In this document: positions 52,458 through 60,925 of the stretch, one piece after another | How positions within the stretch are numbered: the first letter of the stretch is position 1 | Layout of the letters: each line of letters begins with the position of its first letter | Origin: Paludibacteraceae bacterium | Lineage (GTDB): Bacteria > Bacteroidota > Bacteroidia > Bacteroidales > Paludibacteraceae | Assembly: GCA_024401535.1 (NCBI GenBank) | Contig: JAKSKX010000003.1 | Span: forward strand, 62,001-126,000 | Length of the DNA stretch: 64,000 bases | Direction: 5' to 3' | Notes under the pieces: model-generated | What the model was told of the DNA's origin: nothing | Databases searched by the model: none | What the model saw: the letters and a program-made list of their open reading frames with translations, nothing else | Translations under genes and position numbers: made by a program

Positions 52458-54164
52458 TTAGTCATTCTTTACAGTAATATTTGCCTTAACATGAGCGTAA
52501 GCCTTTGCTGAAAGTGAGCAATCTCCAGAAATTTTCACTCCGTTCTCTCCGGCAGGAAGAGATACCTTGTAGCGAATAATTATTTCGTCAATCTTCTTCA
52601 TGTCCTCAACCTGCGCACCGATAACCTTGATACTTTTCTTTGATAATGATGAAGACAAAACTCTGCTTGTTACTGGATCTATAACAGCAGGCTCCAACTT
52701 TACTGACTGGTCAAGATTTACGGAATCTATCACCTTTCTTTCCAGAATATCCTCTCCATTAACCACTACTGTGTCAACCTGAACAAACTGAGCAGAAACA
52801 TAAGCGTCCAAAGGAAGTCTATTCTCGAAATCGATGAAGATTTCTGCAACCTCTATTGCATAGTCTTCTTTCTGGTAATCACCTAACTCATCTACTATAT
52901 CAATACCTTTTATTGTATCTTCCGAGATAATGTAGCTGTCATTTCCTAACCAGAAAGGGACCTCAGCAGTTACGCGGGTTTGGATTCTTGTTGTGTCTTG
53001 CAAAAAATAGGTCTCTCCTGAATCCAAAGGGCCGTCAATAACATAAGAGCAATTTATGAAAAGTGAGTCAGGGTGATTGTTGAACAGCTTGTCTATACTT
53101 CCGTTATCCTTGTCAAACACCTCAGAGAACGCTTTTTCTACAGTATTTTCTTCTCTTGCGTAATCAAAATCGTATTTGTATGTAGTCTCGCCATCTCTGA
53201 ACACACTGCTATATACACCTCCGTCAGTATTCTTTGACATCAATGAAGTAATCTCGGCCCTCAATGGAATACCGCAATTAGAGAACACATCCATCCTCAC
53301 ACGTGGATCTTTGACAGTCAAGTTATACTCCATGTTCTTGTTATGGAATATGTCAATAAGCAACTCAGACTTTTCGTGTTGCGCAGAAGCGTGTGTAAAC
53401 GCTCCATAAAGAGTATAATATTTTATCTTTGTCTTCTTGGCAATTAGAGACAACTCTATTTCTTCTGAAGACAGCTCTATATCCTCAAGAACAACTAACT
53501 TGAAGTTCACCGGCAACACATCTGAATTCATAGTTAGTGTTGCTTCATCCAGTGTATAGGAAGCCTCTCCTGTCTCAGGATCCCAAGACATCTTTTCGTC
53601 AAGACCTCCAGTAACCACATTCTCAGGAACTTCAATCTCTATCCTTATCTTCCTGTTTAGATCAGGAATGCCTTTTGATATCAACTGGAATTTGAATGTA
53701 GCTTCCTTAACAAGCACTTTGTCAACACGACCTGTTCCTGTATTCTCGTCAATCTCTATCTGGACATCAACAGGGAAATTCATAACCTCTCCTGCCTTGA
53801 TACCAGGAGCAGACATTCCAGAAGGAATAATGTTTGGATCGAAACCAGGCAATGCTGAGCCTACTGTTGTAGTGTACTTGTACTGCTTAAGGTTCAACTT
53901 AATGGGATCTAGCAAAAAAGAAGCAGTGGTATCATAAACGAAATATATCATACCGTCTTCTCTCTCCTCGACTTCCTCAACGTCAACTTTCTTTAGAAAA
54001 TCTGACAATGTGACTGTCGAATGAGCTAGAGGCATATATGTCTCATAATCCAAGTACACGTCGTTCGACATATTGTCCAAATCATAACTATCATCCACGC
54101 AACTGCTAGCGCCAAACAATAGTCCAGTAAAAAGAAATACTTTCTTTAGTAAGCATTTATCCAT
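52458..54164 (-). CDS. Large lipoprotein paired with DUF5723
   Basis: The 568-residue product has a lipoprotein signal (KKVFLFTGLLFGASSCVDDSYDLDNMSND) with an acidic stretch right after the Cys, as in Bacteroidota surface lipoproteins. The rest is beta-rich and has repeated Ig-like modules of about 150 residues, with no catalytic motif that I recognise. It is the first gene of the pair with DUF5723, an association that recurs in Bacteroidota. The lipoprotein may be a surface partner of the barrel; this is inference from order only. Confidence 0.72.
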   Translation of the reverse strand: MDKCLLKKVFLFTGLLFGASSCVDDSYDLDNMSNDVYLDYETYMPLAHSTVTLSDFLKKVDVEEVEEREDGMIYFVYDTTASFLLDPIKLNLKQYKYTTTVGSALPGFDPNIIPSGMSAPGIKAGEVMNFPVDVQIEIDENTGTGRVDKVLVKEATFKFQLISKGIPDLNRKIRIEIEVPENVVTGGLDEKMSWDPETGEASYTLDEATLTMNSDVLPVNFKLVVLEDIELSSEEIELSLIAKKTKIKYYTLYGAFTHASAQHEKSELLIDIFHNKNMEYNLTVKDPRVRMDVFSNCGIPLRAEITSLMSKNTDGGVYSSVFRDGETTYKYDFDYAREENTVEKAFSEVFDKDNGSIDKLFNNHPDSLFINCSYVIDGPLDSGETYFLQDTTRIQTRVTAEVPFWLGNDSYIISEDTIKGIDIVDELGDYQKEDYAIEVAEIFIDFENRLPLDAYVSAQFVQVDTVVVNGEDILERKVIDSVNLDQSVKLEPAVIDPVTSRVLSSSLSKKSIKVIGAQVEDMKKIDEIIIRYKVSLPAGENGVKISGDCSLSAKAYAHVKANITVKND

Positions 54165-54228
54165 TATTATTTCCTCTTAAAATATACTCTAAACTTTAAA
54201 CAAACAATCATAAGGGAAGCCACCCTTC

Positions 54229-54852
54229 CTAGAAAAACAAAGTGGCAAAAAAAGAAATGAAAGCCAAAACCATAAAAACAGTTCCGGCCGACTGGTTTAC
54301 TATCTTTAGTCCTCTGATATTAATTTTTGAACGGAAGCTGTTTGCTCCGAACACTATTGCACACCACCAAATAAAAGCACCGCCCATCATAGCGAGCAGA
54401 CACACAGCACGCTCCCAAAGGTGCTGAGTTTCAGTCATCAATGAAAAGTTAGCAAACAAAGTTATGAACAGGAACACCACCAAAGGGTTAGTCACTGTCA
54501 AACCAAAGGCATAGATAAAGTCCTGAAGCAAACTGTTCTGATTATGGTCTGTCTGCTGCAACTGCTTGACTGGATCGTCCCTGAAAATCTTTACTCCGAA
54601 AAAGAAAACAATAACAGAACCGAATAGCTTCAACCAAAACTCGTTCTCGTGAATAAAGTCTATAACAATAGACATTCCGAGTGTCGCTATTATAGCATAG
54701 ATGAAATCCGAAAATGTAGCACCAAACCCAGTGGCAAAACCATGAGCTTTGCCTCTAGTAAGGGTACGCTGAAGGCACAATATTCCTGTAGGTCCTACTG
54801 GTGCACTAACGATAGCCCCGATAAAAAATGATTTAATAAGCATGTAAACCAT
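54229..54852 (-). CDS. LysE/RhtB family exporter
   Basis: The 207-residue protein has about six membrane helices and the LysE family pattern FFIGAIVSAPVGPTGILCLQRTLTRGKAHGFATGFGATFSDFIYA. It exports an amino acid or related small molecule. A second ATG three codons in (54843) is equally plausible as the start. It lies 64 bases before the lipoprotein gene on the same strand. No -7 match is exact upstream; the nearest word, TAATTTCG, differs by one base. Confidence 0.85.
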   Translation of the reverse strand: MVYMLIKSFFIGAIVSAPVGPTGILCLQRTLTRGKAHGFATGFGATFSDFIYAIIATLGMSIVIDFIHENEFWLKLFGSVIVFFFGVKIFRDDPVKQLQQTDHNQNSLLQDFIYAFGLTVTNPLVVFLFITLFANFSLMTETQHLWERAVCLLAMMGGAFIWWCAIVFGANSFRSKINIRGLKIVNQSAGTVFMVLAFISFFATLFF

Positions 54853-54946
54853 AAAGCACTACCTCGTATCGGAGTGCGAAATTACGATTTTTTTTCTATT
54901 TTGCCCAATTTATCGGCAATTTATATCAATAAAGAGTTAAAAAACC

Positions 54947-55882
54947 TTAATTCAGTTTCTTTTTGCTTGTAGTTACCAAATACACGCCTATGAATATCAA
55001 AACACCGGAAATAGGCTTATGGATTGTTAGCACATCCTGTCCCCAAAGAATGGCAATCAGGGATGCAATAAGCGGCTGCAGATAATTATACATGCTGGCA
55101 GTAGTAGGCCTAATGTACCTTAACGAGACTGGCACAAGCATATAGCCGACAACCGAATTGCCAAGAGCCACATAAAGCATTCCCAACCAAATGTTCAGAG
55201 TGTCTGTTCCTTCGGCGTAATCCCCAGTAAGCAGCGGAGAACAAAACAAGTCCTTCCCTACAAATGGAAGAAGCAGCAAAGTGGCAAACAAAAACATCCA
55301 CCTTGATATTGTCAATGGATGGTAACGGCTTGCAATACTTCTGTTTACAATTAGATATGTACCATAACTGAAGGCCGCAAACGTATGCAGGGCAATACCC
55401 CACAGCGAAGAACCTCCCAACTGACCGCTCACTCCGGAAAATATTATCAGCATACCGCCGGCAAGTCCGAAAGCAACGCCCAAAACCTTCTTTAAGGATA
55501 TCGGTTCGGACAAGAATACAGCCGCAAGAATCATGGTGAACAATGGAATCATAGAGCCAATTATACTGGCATCTATTGTTGACACTTCCTTGAAGCCTAC
55601 AAGGAACGCCAAAAGGTTAAAGCTCATACCGAATGCAGCTCCACCTAAAAGTACAAGCTTGTCCTTGGGTAAAACCTTTTCACTTCTGCTTTTGGGAACG
55701 AACATGCTTATCAGCCAAAAGCAGGCACACGCAACAGAAGCACGCCACAAAGTGACTGCCTCACCCGAAACAACACCACTACTTGTAAGGAATTTTGAAA
55801 CAGGAACATTAATTGAACTGAACAGAGTGGTAACCAATACCGCACTATGTCCAATCAATTTGTATTTCGGCTCTTTTTCCAC
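54947..55882 (-). CDS. EamA (DMT) family transporter
   Basis: The 311-residue protein has ten predicted helices in two EamA repeats: the first with INVPVSKFLTSSGVVSGEAVTLWRASVA, the second with AFSYGTYLIVNRSIASRYHPLTISRWMF, ending LWGQDVLTIHKPISGVLIFIGVYLV. Substrates of this family vary widely (metabolites, amino acids, nucleotide sugars). It lies 8 bases after the AraC regulator gene and is likely controlled by it. Confidence 0.88.
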   Translation of the reverse strand: MEKEPKYKLIGHSAVLVTTLFSSINVPVSKFLTSSGVVSGEAVTLWRASVACACFWLISMFVPKSRSEKVLPKDKLVLLGGAAFGMSFNLLAFLVGFKEVSTIDASIIGSMIPLFTMILAAVFLSEPISLKKVLGVAFGLAGGMLIIFSGVSGQLGGSSLWGIALHTFAAFSYGTYLIVNRSIASRYHPLTISRWMFLFATLLLLPFVGKDLFCSPLLTGDYAEGTDTLNIWLGMLYVALGNSVVGYMLVPVSLRYIRPTTASMYNYLQPLIASLIAILWGQDVLTIHKPISGVLIFIGVYLVTTSKKKLN

Positions 55883-55890
55883 CCTGACTT

Positions 55891-56979
55891 TTACTTCTCT
55901 CTAAAACCTCTAGGAGTTTCTCCGGTAATCTCCTTGAACACTCGGTTGAAGTGTTGCACATTGTTATAGCCTACCTTGAAAGCTATTTCGGAAATCTGGT
56001 ACTCAGAGTCTTGAAGCAGGCGCTTGGCCTCCTCTATTCTCAAACCGTTCAAATACGACCTGAAAGTCATGTCAACAGTACCCTTCAACAGGTCCAAAGC
56101 CTTATCCTCGGTTATTCCGAGTTCAGTAGCGACATCCGCTAGCTTGATTTCAGGATTATGATAGTTGTGACCGATATAGTCAAGCAGTCTTTGTGTCAGC
56201 TCTTCGCTTGCGTTTACAATATCAGTCTTTTCCACACGCATATAGACATACTCCTTCTCTGTCTTAGTAATGCGCTTCTTCCACAAGAACACTCCTACAG
56301 CACATACAAAAATGTATGCGGCAAAGAACCAGAGCAGACCATATATAAAGTCCATATAGTCATAGTCTAGCGATGCAGACTCGAACGTAAAAGTGAACAC
56401 CTTATCGCGCGGAGTGATACACTCCGTCAATATCCAAATGTATGAAATTGAGTTGAACTCATTTATCTCGATATCTCTGTTAACTTGTTGGTTCTGAGTA
56501 AACCACCAATCGGGAATTGTATTAACATCACTAATATTCATCGAGATATCTGGAGTTGCAGGAGTAACCGCAAAAGACTTTACAAGTATAGCTGACAGAT
56601 CGCCATACTCTGCTGTTTTTATCTCCTTCTGCATTCTCACAGACATACGGATTTCTTCCTTGCCTACCATTTTAAGGTTCAGAACATACCCGTCAATATC
56701 AAGCTTTTGATTTCCCTTTTTGCTGAAACCTATGCCGGCGAAAGGATAGTCAAAATTTTTATCTAGCTTAAAGTCCAGCCTTACTTTCCCGTTCTCTTTA
56801 GTTACAGTTGCCTCGGAAGCACCACCACTTGCATTGTCAATTAACGGGAAAATGTCATAAACGGAATCGTCAAGCAAATTCAAGGACGGATGGCGCACAA
56901 CAAGAAAAGCAACTACCGACACCAAAATCGGCAGTATAATCAAAGCAAATGCTACTATCTTTTTACGCAAACCTGACAT
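55891..56979 (-). CDS. Membrane-anchored AraC-type transcriptional regulator
   Basis: The 362-residue protein has an N-terminal helix (about 7-27), an extracytoplasmic domain of roughly 185 residues, a second membrane helix (about 217-238, GLLWFFAAYIFVCAVGVFLW), and a C-terminal AraC DNA-binding domain. The domain has LADVATELGITEDKALDLLKG and the signature ISEIAFKVGYNNVQHFNRVFKEITGETPRGFRE. The layout suggests direct sensing of an external ligand by a one-component membrane regulator. It is the first gene of a pair with the EamA transporter. Confidence 0.88.
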   Translation of the reverse strand: MSGLRKKIVAFALIILPILVSVVAFLVVRHPSLNLLDDSVYDIFPLIDNASGGASEATVTKENGKVRLDFKLDKNFDYPFAGIGFSKKGNQKLDIDGYVLNLKMVGKEEIRMSVRMQKEIKTAEYGDLSAILVKSFAVTPATPDISMNISDVNTIPDWWFTQNQQVNRDIEINEFNSISYIWILTECITPRDKVFTFTFESASLDYDYMDFIYGLLWFFAAYIFVCAVGVFLWKKRITKTEKEYVYMRVEKTDIVNASEELTQRLLDYIGHNYHNPEIKLADVATELGITEDKALDLLKGTVDMTFRSYLNGLRIEEAKRLLQDSEYQISEIAFKVGYNNVQHFNRVFKEITGETPRGFREK

Positions 56980-57011
56980 TTATTATTAACTGACAATACT
57001 GAAATATGTTG

Positions 57012-57019
57012 CAAAGATA
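57012..57019 (-). promoter_or_regulatory. AraC gene promoter -7 element
   Basis: The minus strand reads TATCTTTGC, matching TAnnTTTG, 32 bases upstream of the start. Confidence 0.7.
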
Positions 57020-57295
57020 ATAAAATATTGGAAAAAAGTTCATCATCGAACATATTTCTTGAAAAATTAACAAAATAGCGACAAATACCGACTTTACAAG
57101 TTACAAAACTAAGATGCCCAGCGTAACAAACCAAAAACAAGGGGAGAATCACATCACTGCATACCAATAAAAAAAACAACTATTTGAACTTCTTTTACTC
57201 TTGAAAAGAGAGGGGATACGGCTAAAAAACTAAAAGAAAACAATAAATCTACAATCAAAAAAAACAAGGAAATCCGGCATTGTTTCAAAAAAATT

Positions 57296-57329
57296 AAGGA
57301 GGCATACATAACAATATGCACACCCCCTT
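57296..57329 (-). terminator. Terminator after the GH5 gene
   Basis: The arms AAGGAGGCATA (57296-57306) and TATGC-ACA-CCCCCTT (57315-57329) pair with a 3-base bulge. On the minus strand AATTTTTTT follows. It lies 130 bases beyond the GH5 stop, so the transcript has a long 3' end. Confidence 0.6.
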
Positions 57330-57458
57330 CATTTTATTAGAAAAAACGGATTCTAACAAACAATACTTAATCCAATACCATATATAACACTTTATCTTTC
57401 CAATAATTATAGTTCTATTTCGGGTCTATATAGTTTGTCAAATGTGTTTATTTCTCTA

Positions 57459-58862
57459 TTAATATACCAAGAGTTTCTTTGCAGACACTCCGTTTATAGT
57501 TTCAATTGTTACCAAGTAAGCACCATTAGGCAAATTCAACTCCTTAGAGAAGTTATCTGAATTAACCTCGAAATCCTCCAATACTGCACCGGAAATGTTG
57601 TAAATTCTGCAACGACTGATCTCTGTATCAGACATCAATGTTAGCGTGTTACCGATATAGAACATCTTCACATTATCGGCTACAACATTTTCGATTCCAG
57701 TACCTGTGATTTCCATAATAGCGTCAATAAACTCTGGCCATGTCCATGTCAAATCATTTCTGTTCAAGAAACCGTGATTTTCACCACCGGCAACCTTACC
57801 AACCTCGTGATTATCCCAAAGAATTACGGGCATTCCGTACTTCTGCGCATATCCATAATAACTCTGCACCCACTGTACACGAGCCTCAAGGTTCAACTTG
57901 TTAGAGCAAGAAGCCTCACCGATTACAACAGGAATACCGTTGGCACCGAACTTCTCGTAGATTGGAATCATTACATTATCCCTGATGTCAGCATCGTCTT
58001 TCTCAGAGAAAGTCTTCTGATTTCCCGCAAGACAAAGAGCATTAGGAACATACGCATGAACAGAAACAGCAACCATTGGGTCATCAGGAAGCTTATAGTA
58101 ATTTGTCATACAACCGCATACTGCAGCAGCATAGCCTGGGCACATGATCATACGCTCGTTGTTATATCCTTTTCCATTAGCACGAGTTTCATCGACACAA
58201 ATCTTATTGGACTCGTTAATGATGTTGATTGCATCAAGACATACAACACCAGGGTTTACTGGGTCAAACCACCATTCCTTGCTGGTTCCAACCAAACGAG
58301 GCTCGTTCAATGCCTCAAAAATCAATCGCTGGTCGAACTCAGCGAAAGCGTCTGCTACCTGCATCCAAATCTCCTTAACATATGTAAGGGACTGCTCCTC
58401 GTATAACTCGGAAGGATAGAAGAACTGCTTGTTGTTATCGTGGTGAATGTTTATAATAACATAAAGATCCTCGTCAATAGCCCATCCTACAACTTCCTTG
58501 ACACGAGCAAGCCAATCTGCGTCAATCTCATTCTCCAATTCATCAGTGAAATCTACGTGTGTAGCCCAACTTACAGGAATACGTATAGATCTGAATCCCG
58601 CAGCCTTGACAGCGTGAATCATTTCGCGAGTAGTACGAGGTGCACCCCAAGAAGTCTCTGCAGCCAAACCACTTTTTGAATTGGCGTCGAAAGTGTTACC
58701 AAGATTCCAACCTGGCATAAGACTATCTGTAATAGCCCTCGCAGTGAGACCAGTAACGACCTTGGAAGAAGCTTTCTCCTGGGCGTTCACTGTCAAAATT
58801 CCTACCCACAACAAACAAATCGCAAGCAAGACTTTTGAAGAATAATTGTACAAATGTTTCAT
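57459..58862 (-). CDS. Secreted GH5 family glycoside hydrolase with T9SS C-terminal domain
   Basis: The 467-residue protein has a signal peptide (KVLLAICLLWVGILTVNAQ). A GH5 domain (about 40-380) follows, with PGWNLGNTFDA, GFRSIRIPVSWATHV, the acid/base Glu187 in FEALNEPR and the nucleophile Glu316 in VVIGEASC. The final 80 residues (YIGNTLTLMS, RIYNISGAV, LPNGAYLVTIE, KKLLVY) look like a T9SS type A sorting domain. The activity is probably an endo-beta-glucanase or mannanase; the exact substrate is open. The longer frames upstream (to 58931) overlap the promoter at 58929-58936, so the start at 58862 is preferred. Confidence 0.88.
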   Translation of the reverse strand: MKHLYNYSSKVLLAICLLWVGILTVNAQEKASSKVVTGLTARAITDSLMPGWNLGNTFDANSKSGLAAETSWGAPRTTREMIHAVKAAGFRSIRIPVSWATHVDFTDELENEIDADWLARVKEVVGWAIDEDLYVIINIHHDNNKQFFYPSELYEEQSLTYVKEIWMQVADAFAEFDQRLIFEALNEPRLVGTSKEWWFDPVNPGVVCLDAINIINESNKICVDETRANGKGYNNERMIMCPGYAAAVCGCMTNYYKLPDDPMVAVSVHAYVPNALCLAGNQKTFSEKDDADIRDNVMIPIYEKFGANGIPVVIGEASCSNKLNLEARVQWVQSYYGYAQKYGMPVILWDNHEVGKVAGGENHGFLNRNDLTWTWPEFIDAIMEITGTGIENVVADNVKMFYIGNTLTLMSDTEISRCRIYNISGAVLEDFEVNSDNFSKELNLPNGAYLVTIETINGVSAKKLLVY

Positions 58863-58928
58863 ATGCATAAATATTAAGTTTGTTTCAGTATTATCAGCAT
58901 AACGAGTCAGTTTTGCTGTCAGCGATGG

Positions 58929-58936
58929 CAAAATTA
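58929..58936 (-). promoter_or_regulatory. GH5 gene promoter -7 element
   Basis: The minus strand reads TAATTTTGCC, matching TAnnTTTG, 66 bases upstream of the preferred start. Confidence 0.7.
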
Positions 58937-59269
58937 TGGCAATGGTACAAATCTCAGTTCATAATTTCTGTCCAAAGATTTAATATTTCATTATTCCACG
59001 ATTTTTATTAATTAACATTTTCTCGAAAATACTTAACAATTATCAAAATAATACGGTTTCATCGGGAATATCTCGCCCAAGACAAAGATTACAGTTACAC
59101 CTGGAAAAGTTAGAAACCCGACAAATTTTCATCTTTTTCTTTGTCCTTCAACCTTCTGACACCTTGCTCAAACGTACAAATCTTCACAAAACAACCGACC
59201 CGAAAACTAAATATTCGCTGCAACTATACTATATAAATAGAAAAATATGGACTATTTCAAAAAAATCAT
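58937..59269. other. Intergenic region between the GH5 and hisIE promoters
   Basis: This 333-base stretch between two divergent promoters shows no gene and no strong hairpin. Regulatory sites for the GH5 gene may lie here, but none can be named. Confidence 0.5.
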
Positions 59270-59277
59270 TATCTTTG
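59270..59277 (+). promoter_or_regulatory. hisIE / ftsE promoter -7 element
   Basis: TATCTTTGCAA matches TAnnTTTG, 29 bases upstream of the hisIE start. Confidence 0.75.
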
Positions 59278-59306
59278 CAACGTAATTACTATACAACTAA
59301 AACAAG

Positions 59307-59879
59307 ATGGAAATAGATTTCAATAAACTTGGCGGTTTAGTACCCGCAATCATTCAGGACGCAGACACTCTTCAGGTACTTATGCTTGGATTCATGAACG
59401 AAGAAGCATACAAGAAGACTGTGGAGACTGGCAAGGTTACATTCTATTCTCGTACTCGCCAGACTTTATGGACAAAAGGTGAGACTAGCGGTCTTTTTCT
59501 AAATCTTGTTTCCATCAAGAACGATTGCGACAAAGATACCCTACTTATAAAAGTACACCCTGTTGGCCCTGTATGCCACACAGGAACTGACACTTGCTGG
59601 GCAGAGGAGAACAAGCCTTCTTTGGCCGCACTAAAGAAAGTCCAAAGTCAAATCGCCGAAGACTTCAAGAACCCTGAGACTTATGCAGGAAAGATGCACG
59701 CAGAGGGATTGAACAGAGTCGCTCAGACTCTTGGCGAGGAGGCCGTTGTTACCGTAATCAAGGCAGCTGGAGGCTCTAGAGAAGATCTAATAGAACAGAG
59801 CTCCACACTAATCTATCACCTCGTAGCATTGCTAGAGGAAAAGGGAATCAGCGTAGAAGAGTTGAACATAAAAGGATAA
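59307..59879 (+). CDS. hisIE: Bifunctional phosphoribosyl-AMP cyclohydrolase / phosphoribosyl-ATP pyrophosphatase
   Basis: This fused enzyme carries out steps 2 and 3 of histidine synthesis. The 190-residue product has the HisI domain (about 1-105: VPAIIQDADTLQVLMLGFMNEEAYKKT, SRTRQTLWTKGETSG, and the metal ligands DCDKDTLL and CHTGTDTCW). The HisE domain (about 106-190) has EDFKNPETYAGKMHAEGLNRVAQTLGEEAVVTVI. It stands apart from other his genes and is followed at 9 bases by ftsE. Confidence 0.96.
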   Translation: MEIDFNKLGGLVPAIIQDADTLQVLMLGFMNEEAYKKTVETGKVTFYSRTRQTLWTKGETSGLFLNLVSIKNDCDKDTLLIKVHPVGPVCHTGTDTCWAEENKPSLAALKKVQSQIAEDFKNPETYAGKMHAEGLNRVAQTLGEEAVVTVIKAAGGSREDLIEQSSTLIYHLVALLEEKGISVEELNIKG

Positions 59880-59888
59880 ATCATAAAG

Positions 59889-60593
59889 ATGGCTGAAGGG
59901 AAAGAACTTCTCATAAACTACAACAGGGTTGCAGTGAACCAGATGGAGCTGACCGTGATAAAGAACGTCAGTTTGGACATCTATTCAGGTGAACTCATAT
60001 ACCTTGTCGGAAGAGTCGGTAGTGGAAAGAGCACGTTCCTGAAGTCAGTTTATGGAGAATGTGAAATCGTGGCCGGAGACGCAACTGTCATGGGCTACAA
60101 TCTCCGAAAGATAAAAGACAAGGAGATGCCTTACCTAAGACGACAGCTTGGCATCATTTTCCAGGACTTCAAGCTGCTTACAGACAGAAATGTTGAGGCA
60201 AACCTGGACTTCGTACTTCGTGCAACGGACAACAAGTCTGAAAGCGACAGAAAGAAAAGAATAGAGGAGGTCCTAAAATATGTGGGCATGAGCAACAAGG
60301 GATACAAAATGCCACACGAACTGTCTGGTGGCGAACAGCAAAGAATTGTTATAGCGAGAGCTTTGCTTAACAGGCCCAAGCTAATTCTTGCAGACGAGCC
60401 TACAGGAAACCTCGACCCAGACACGGGAAAGGAAATCATGTCTTTGCTTCACCAGATTTCACAGGAGGGAACCGCTGTCATAATCGCCACTCACAACATG
60501 AGGTGGCCGAAAATATTTGACGGCAGAATTCTAAAATTCGAGTCGATGCTTGTCGAGGAGGTTTCCTCTTTCGAAACAAGCTATAACGACTAA
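59889..60593 (+). CDS. ftsE: Cell division ATP-binding protein FtsE
   Basis: FtsE is the ATPase of the FtsEX complex that controls peptidoglycan hydrolases at the septum. The 234-residue ABC domain has Walker [10 protein letters not shown], the Q-loop region [12 protein letters not shown], signature LSGGEQQR, Walker [13 protein letters not shown] and the switch His in IIATHNM. The DxRVxxNL-type segment reads [12 protein letters not shown]. ftsX is not adjacent. It shares a transcript with hisIE and lies 28 bases before the DUF4834 gene. Confidence 0.9.
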   Translation: MAEGKELLINYNRVAVNQMELTVIKNVSLDIYSGELIYLVGRVGSGKSTFLKSVYGECEIVAGDATVMGYNLRKIKDKEMPYLRRQLGIIFQDFKLLTDRNVEANLDFVLRATDNKSESDRKKRIEEVLKYVGMSNKGYKMPHELSGGEQQRIVIARALLNRPKLILADEPTGNLDPDTGKEIMSLLHQISQEGTAVIIATHNMRWPKIFDGRILKFESMLVEEVSSFETSYND

Positions 60594-60621
60594 CAGTATT
60601 ATTCACTAAATACAACCGGAC

Positions 60622-60882
60622 ATGCATATAATTGGCTTTTTTCTTATCCTTGGAATTGTCCTTATACTGTTTGTAGTTGGATCAATTCTAAAACTCGTTT
60701 TCAAGGTGAAGAATGCATTTTCTGCAAACGTATTCGGCAACAGTAGCGAAAACAACACACAAGCAGAGAATGAAGACGAGTTCATGGCAGGATCGCAAAT
60801 TGTAAGAAGTGCGGAAGGACGCAGAAGACTGGACAAGTTGAAACAGTCTGCAGAAATAAAAGACGCAGAAATAGTGGAATAA
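60622..60882 (+). CDS. DUF4834 family protein
   Basis: The 86-residue protein has an N-terminal membrane helix (HIIGFFLILGIVLILFVVGSIL) and a charged cytoplasmic tail. The DUF4834 family is restricted to Bacteroidota and of unknown function. It lies between ftsE (28 bases upstream) and gpmI (43 bases downstream) on the same strand and is probably in the same transcript. Confidence 0.75.
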   Translation: MHIIGFFLILGIVLILFVVGSILKLVFKVKNAFSANVFGNSSENNTQAENEDEFMAGSQIVRSAEGRRRLDKLKQSAEIKDAEIVE

Positions 60883-60925
60883 TAACACAATCAAGAATAA
60901 ATAAACTATAATAATAAAGAATAAA

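Larger units (their letters stand above)
56980..57458. other. Intergenic region between the AraC and GH5 genes
   Basis: This 479-base stretch has no supported gene. It holds the AraC promoter (57012-57019) and the GH5 terminator (57296-57329). The short open frames seen here have no coding signature. Confidence 0.6.

Noticed and set aside
56955..57179. Minus-strand open frame of 74 codons before the AraC gene
   Set aside because: It overlaps the AraC promoter and has no family resemblance.
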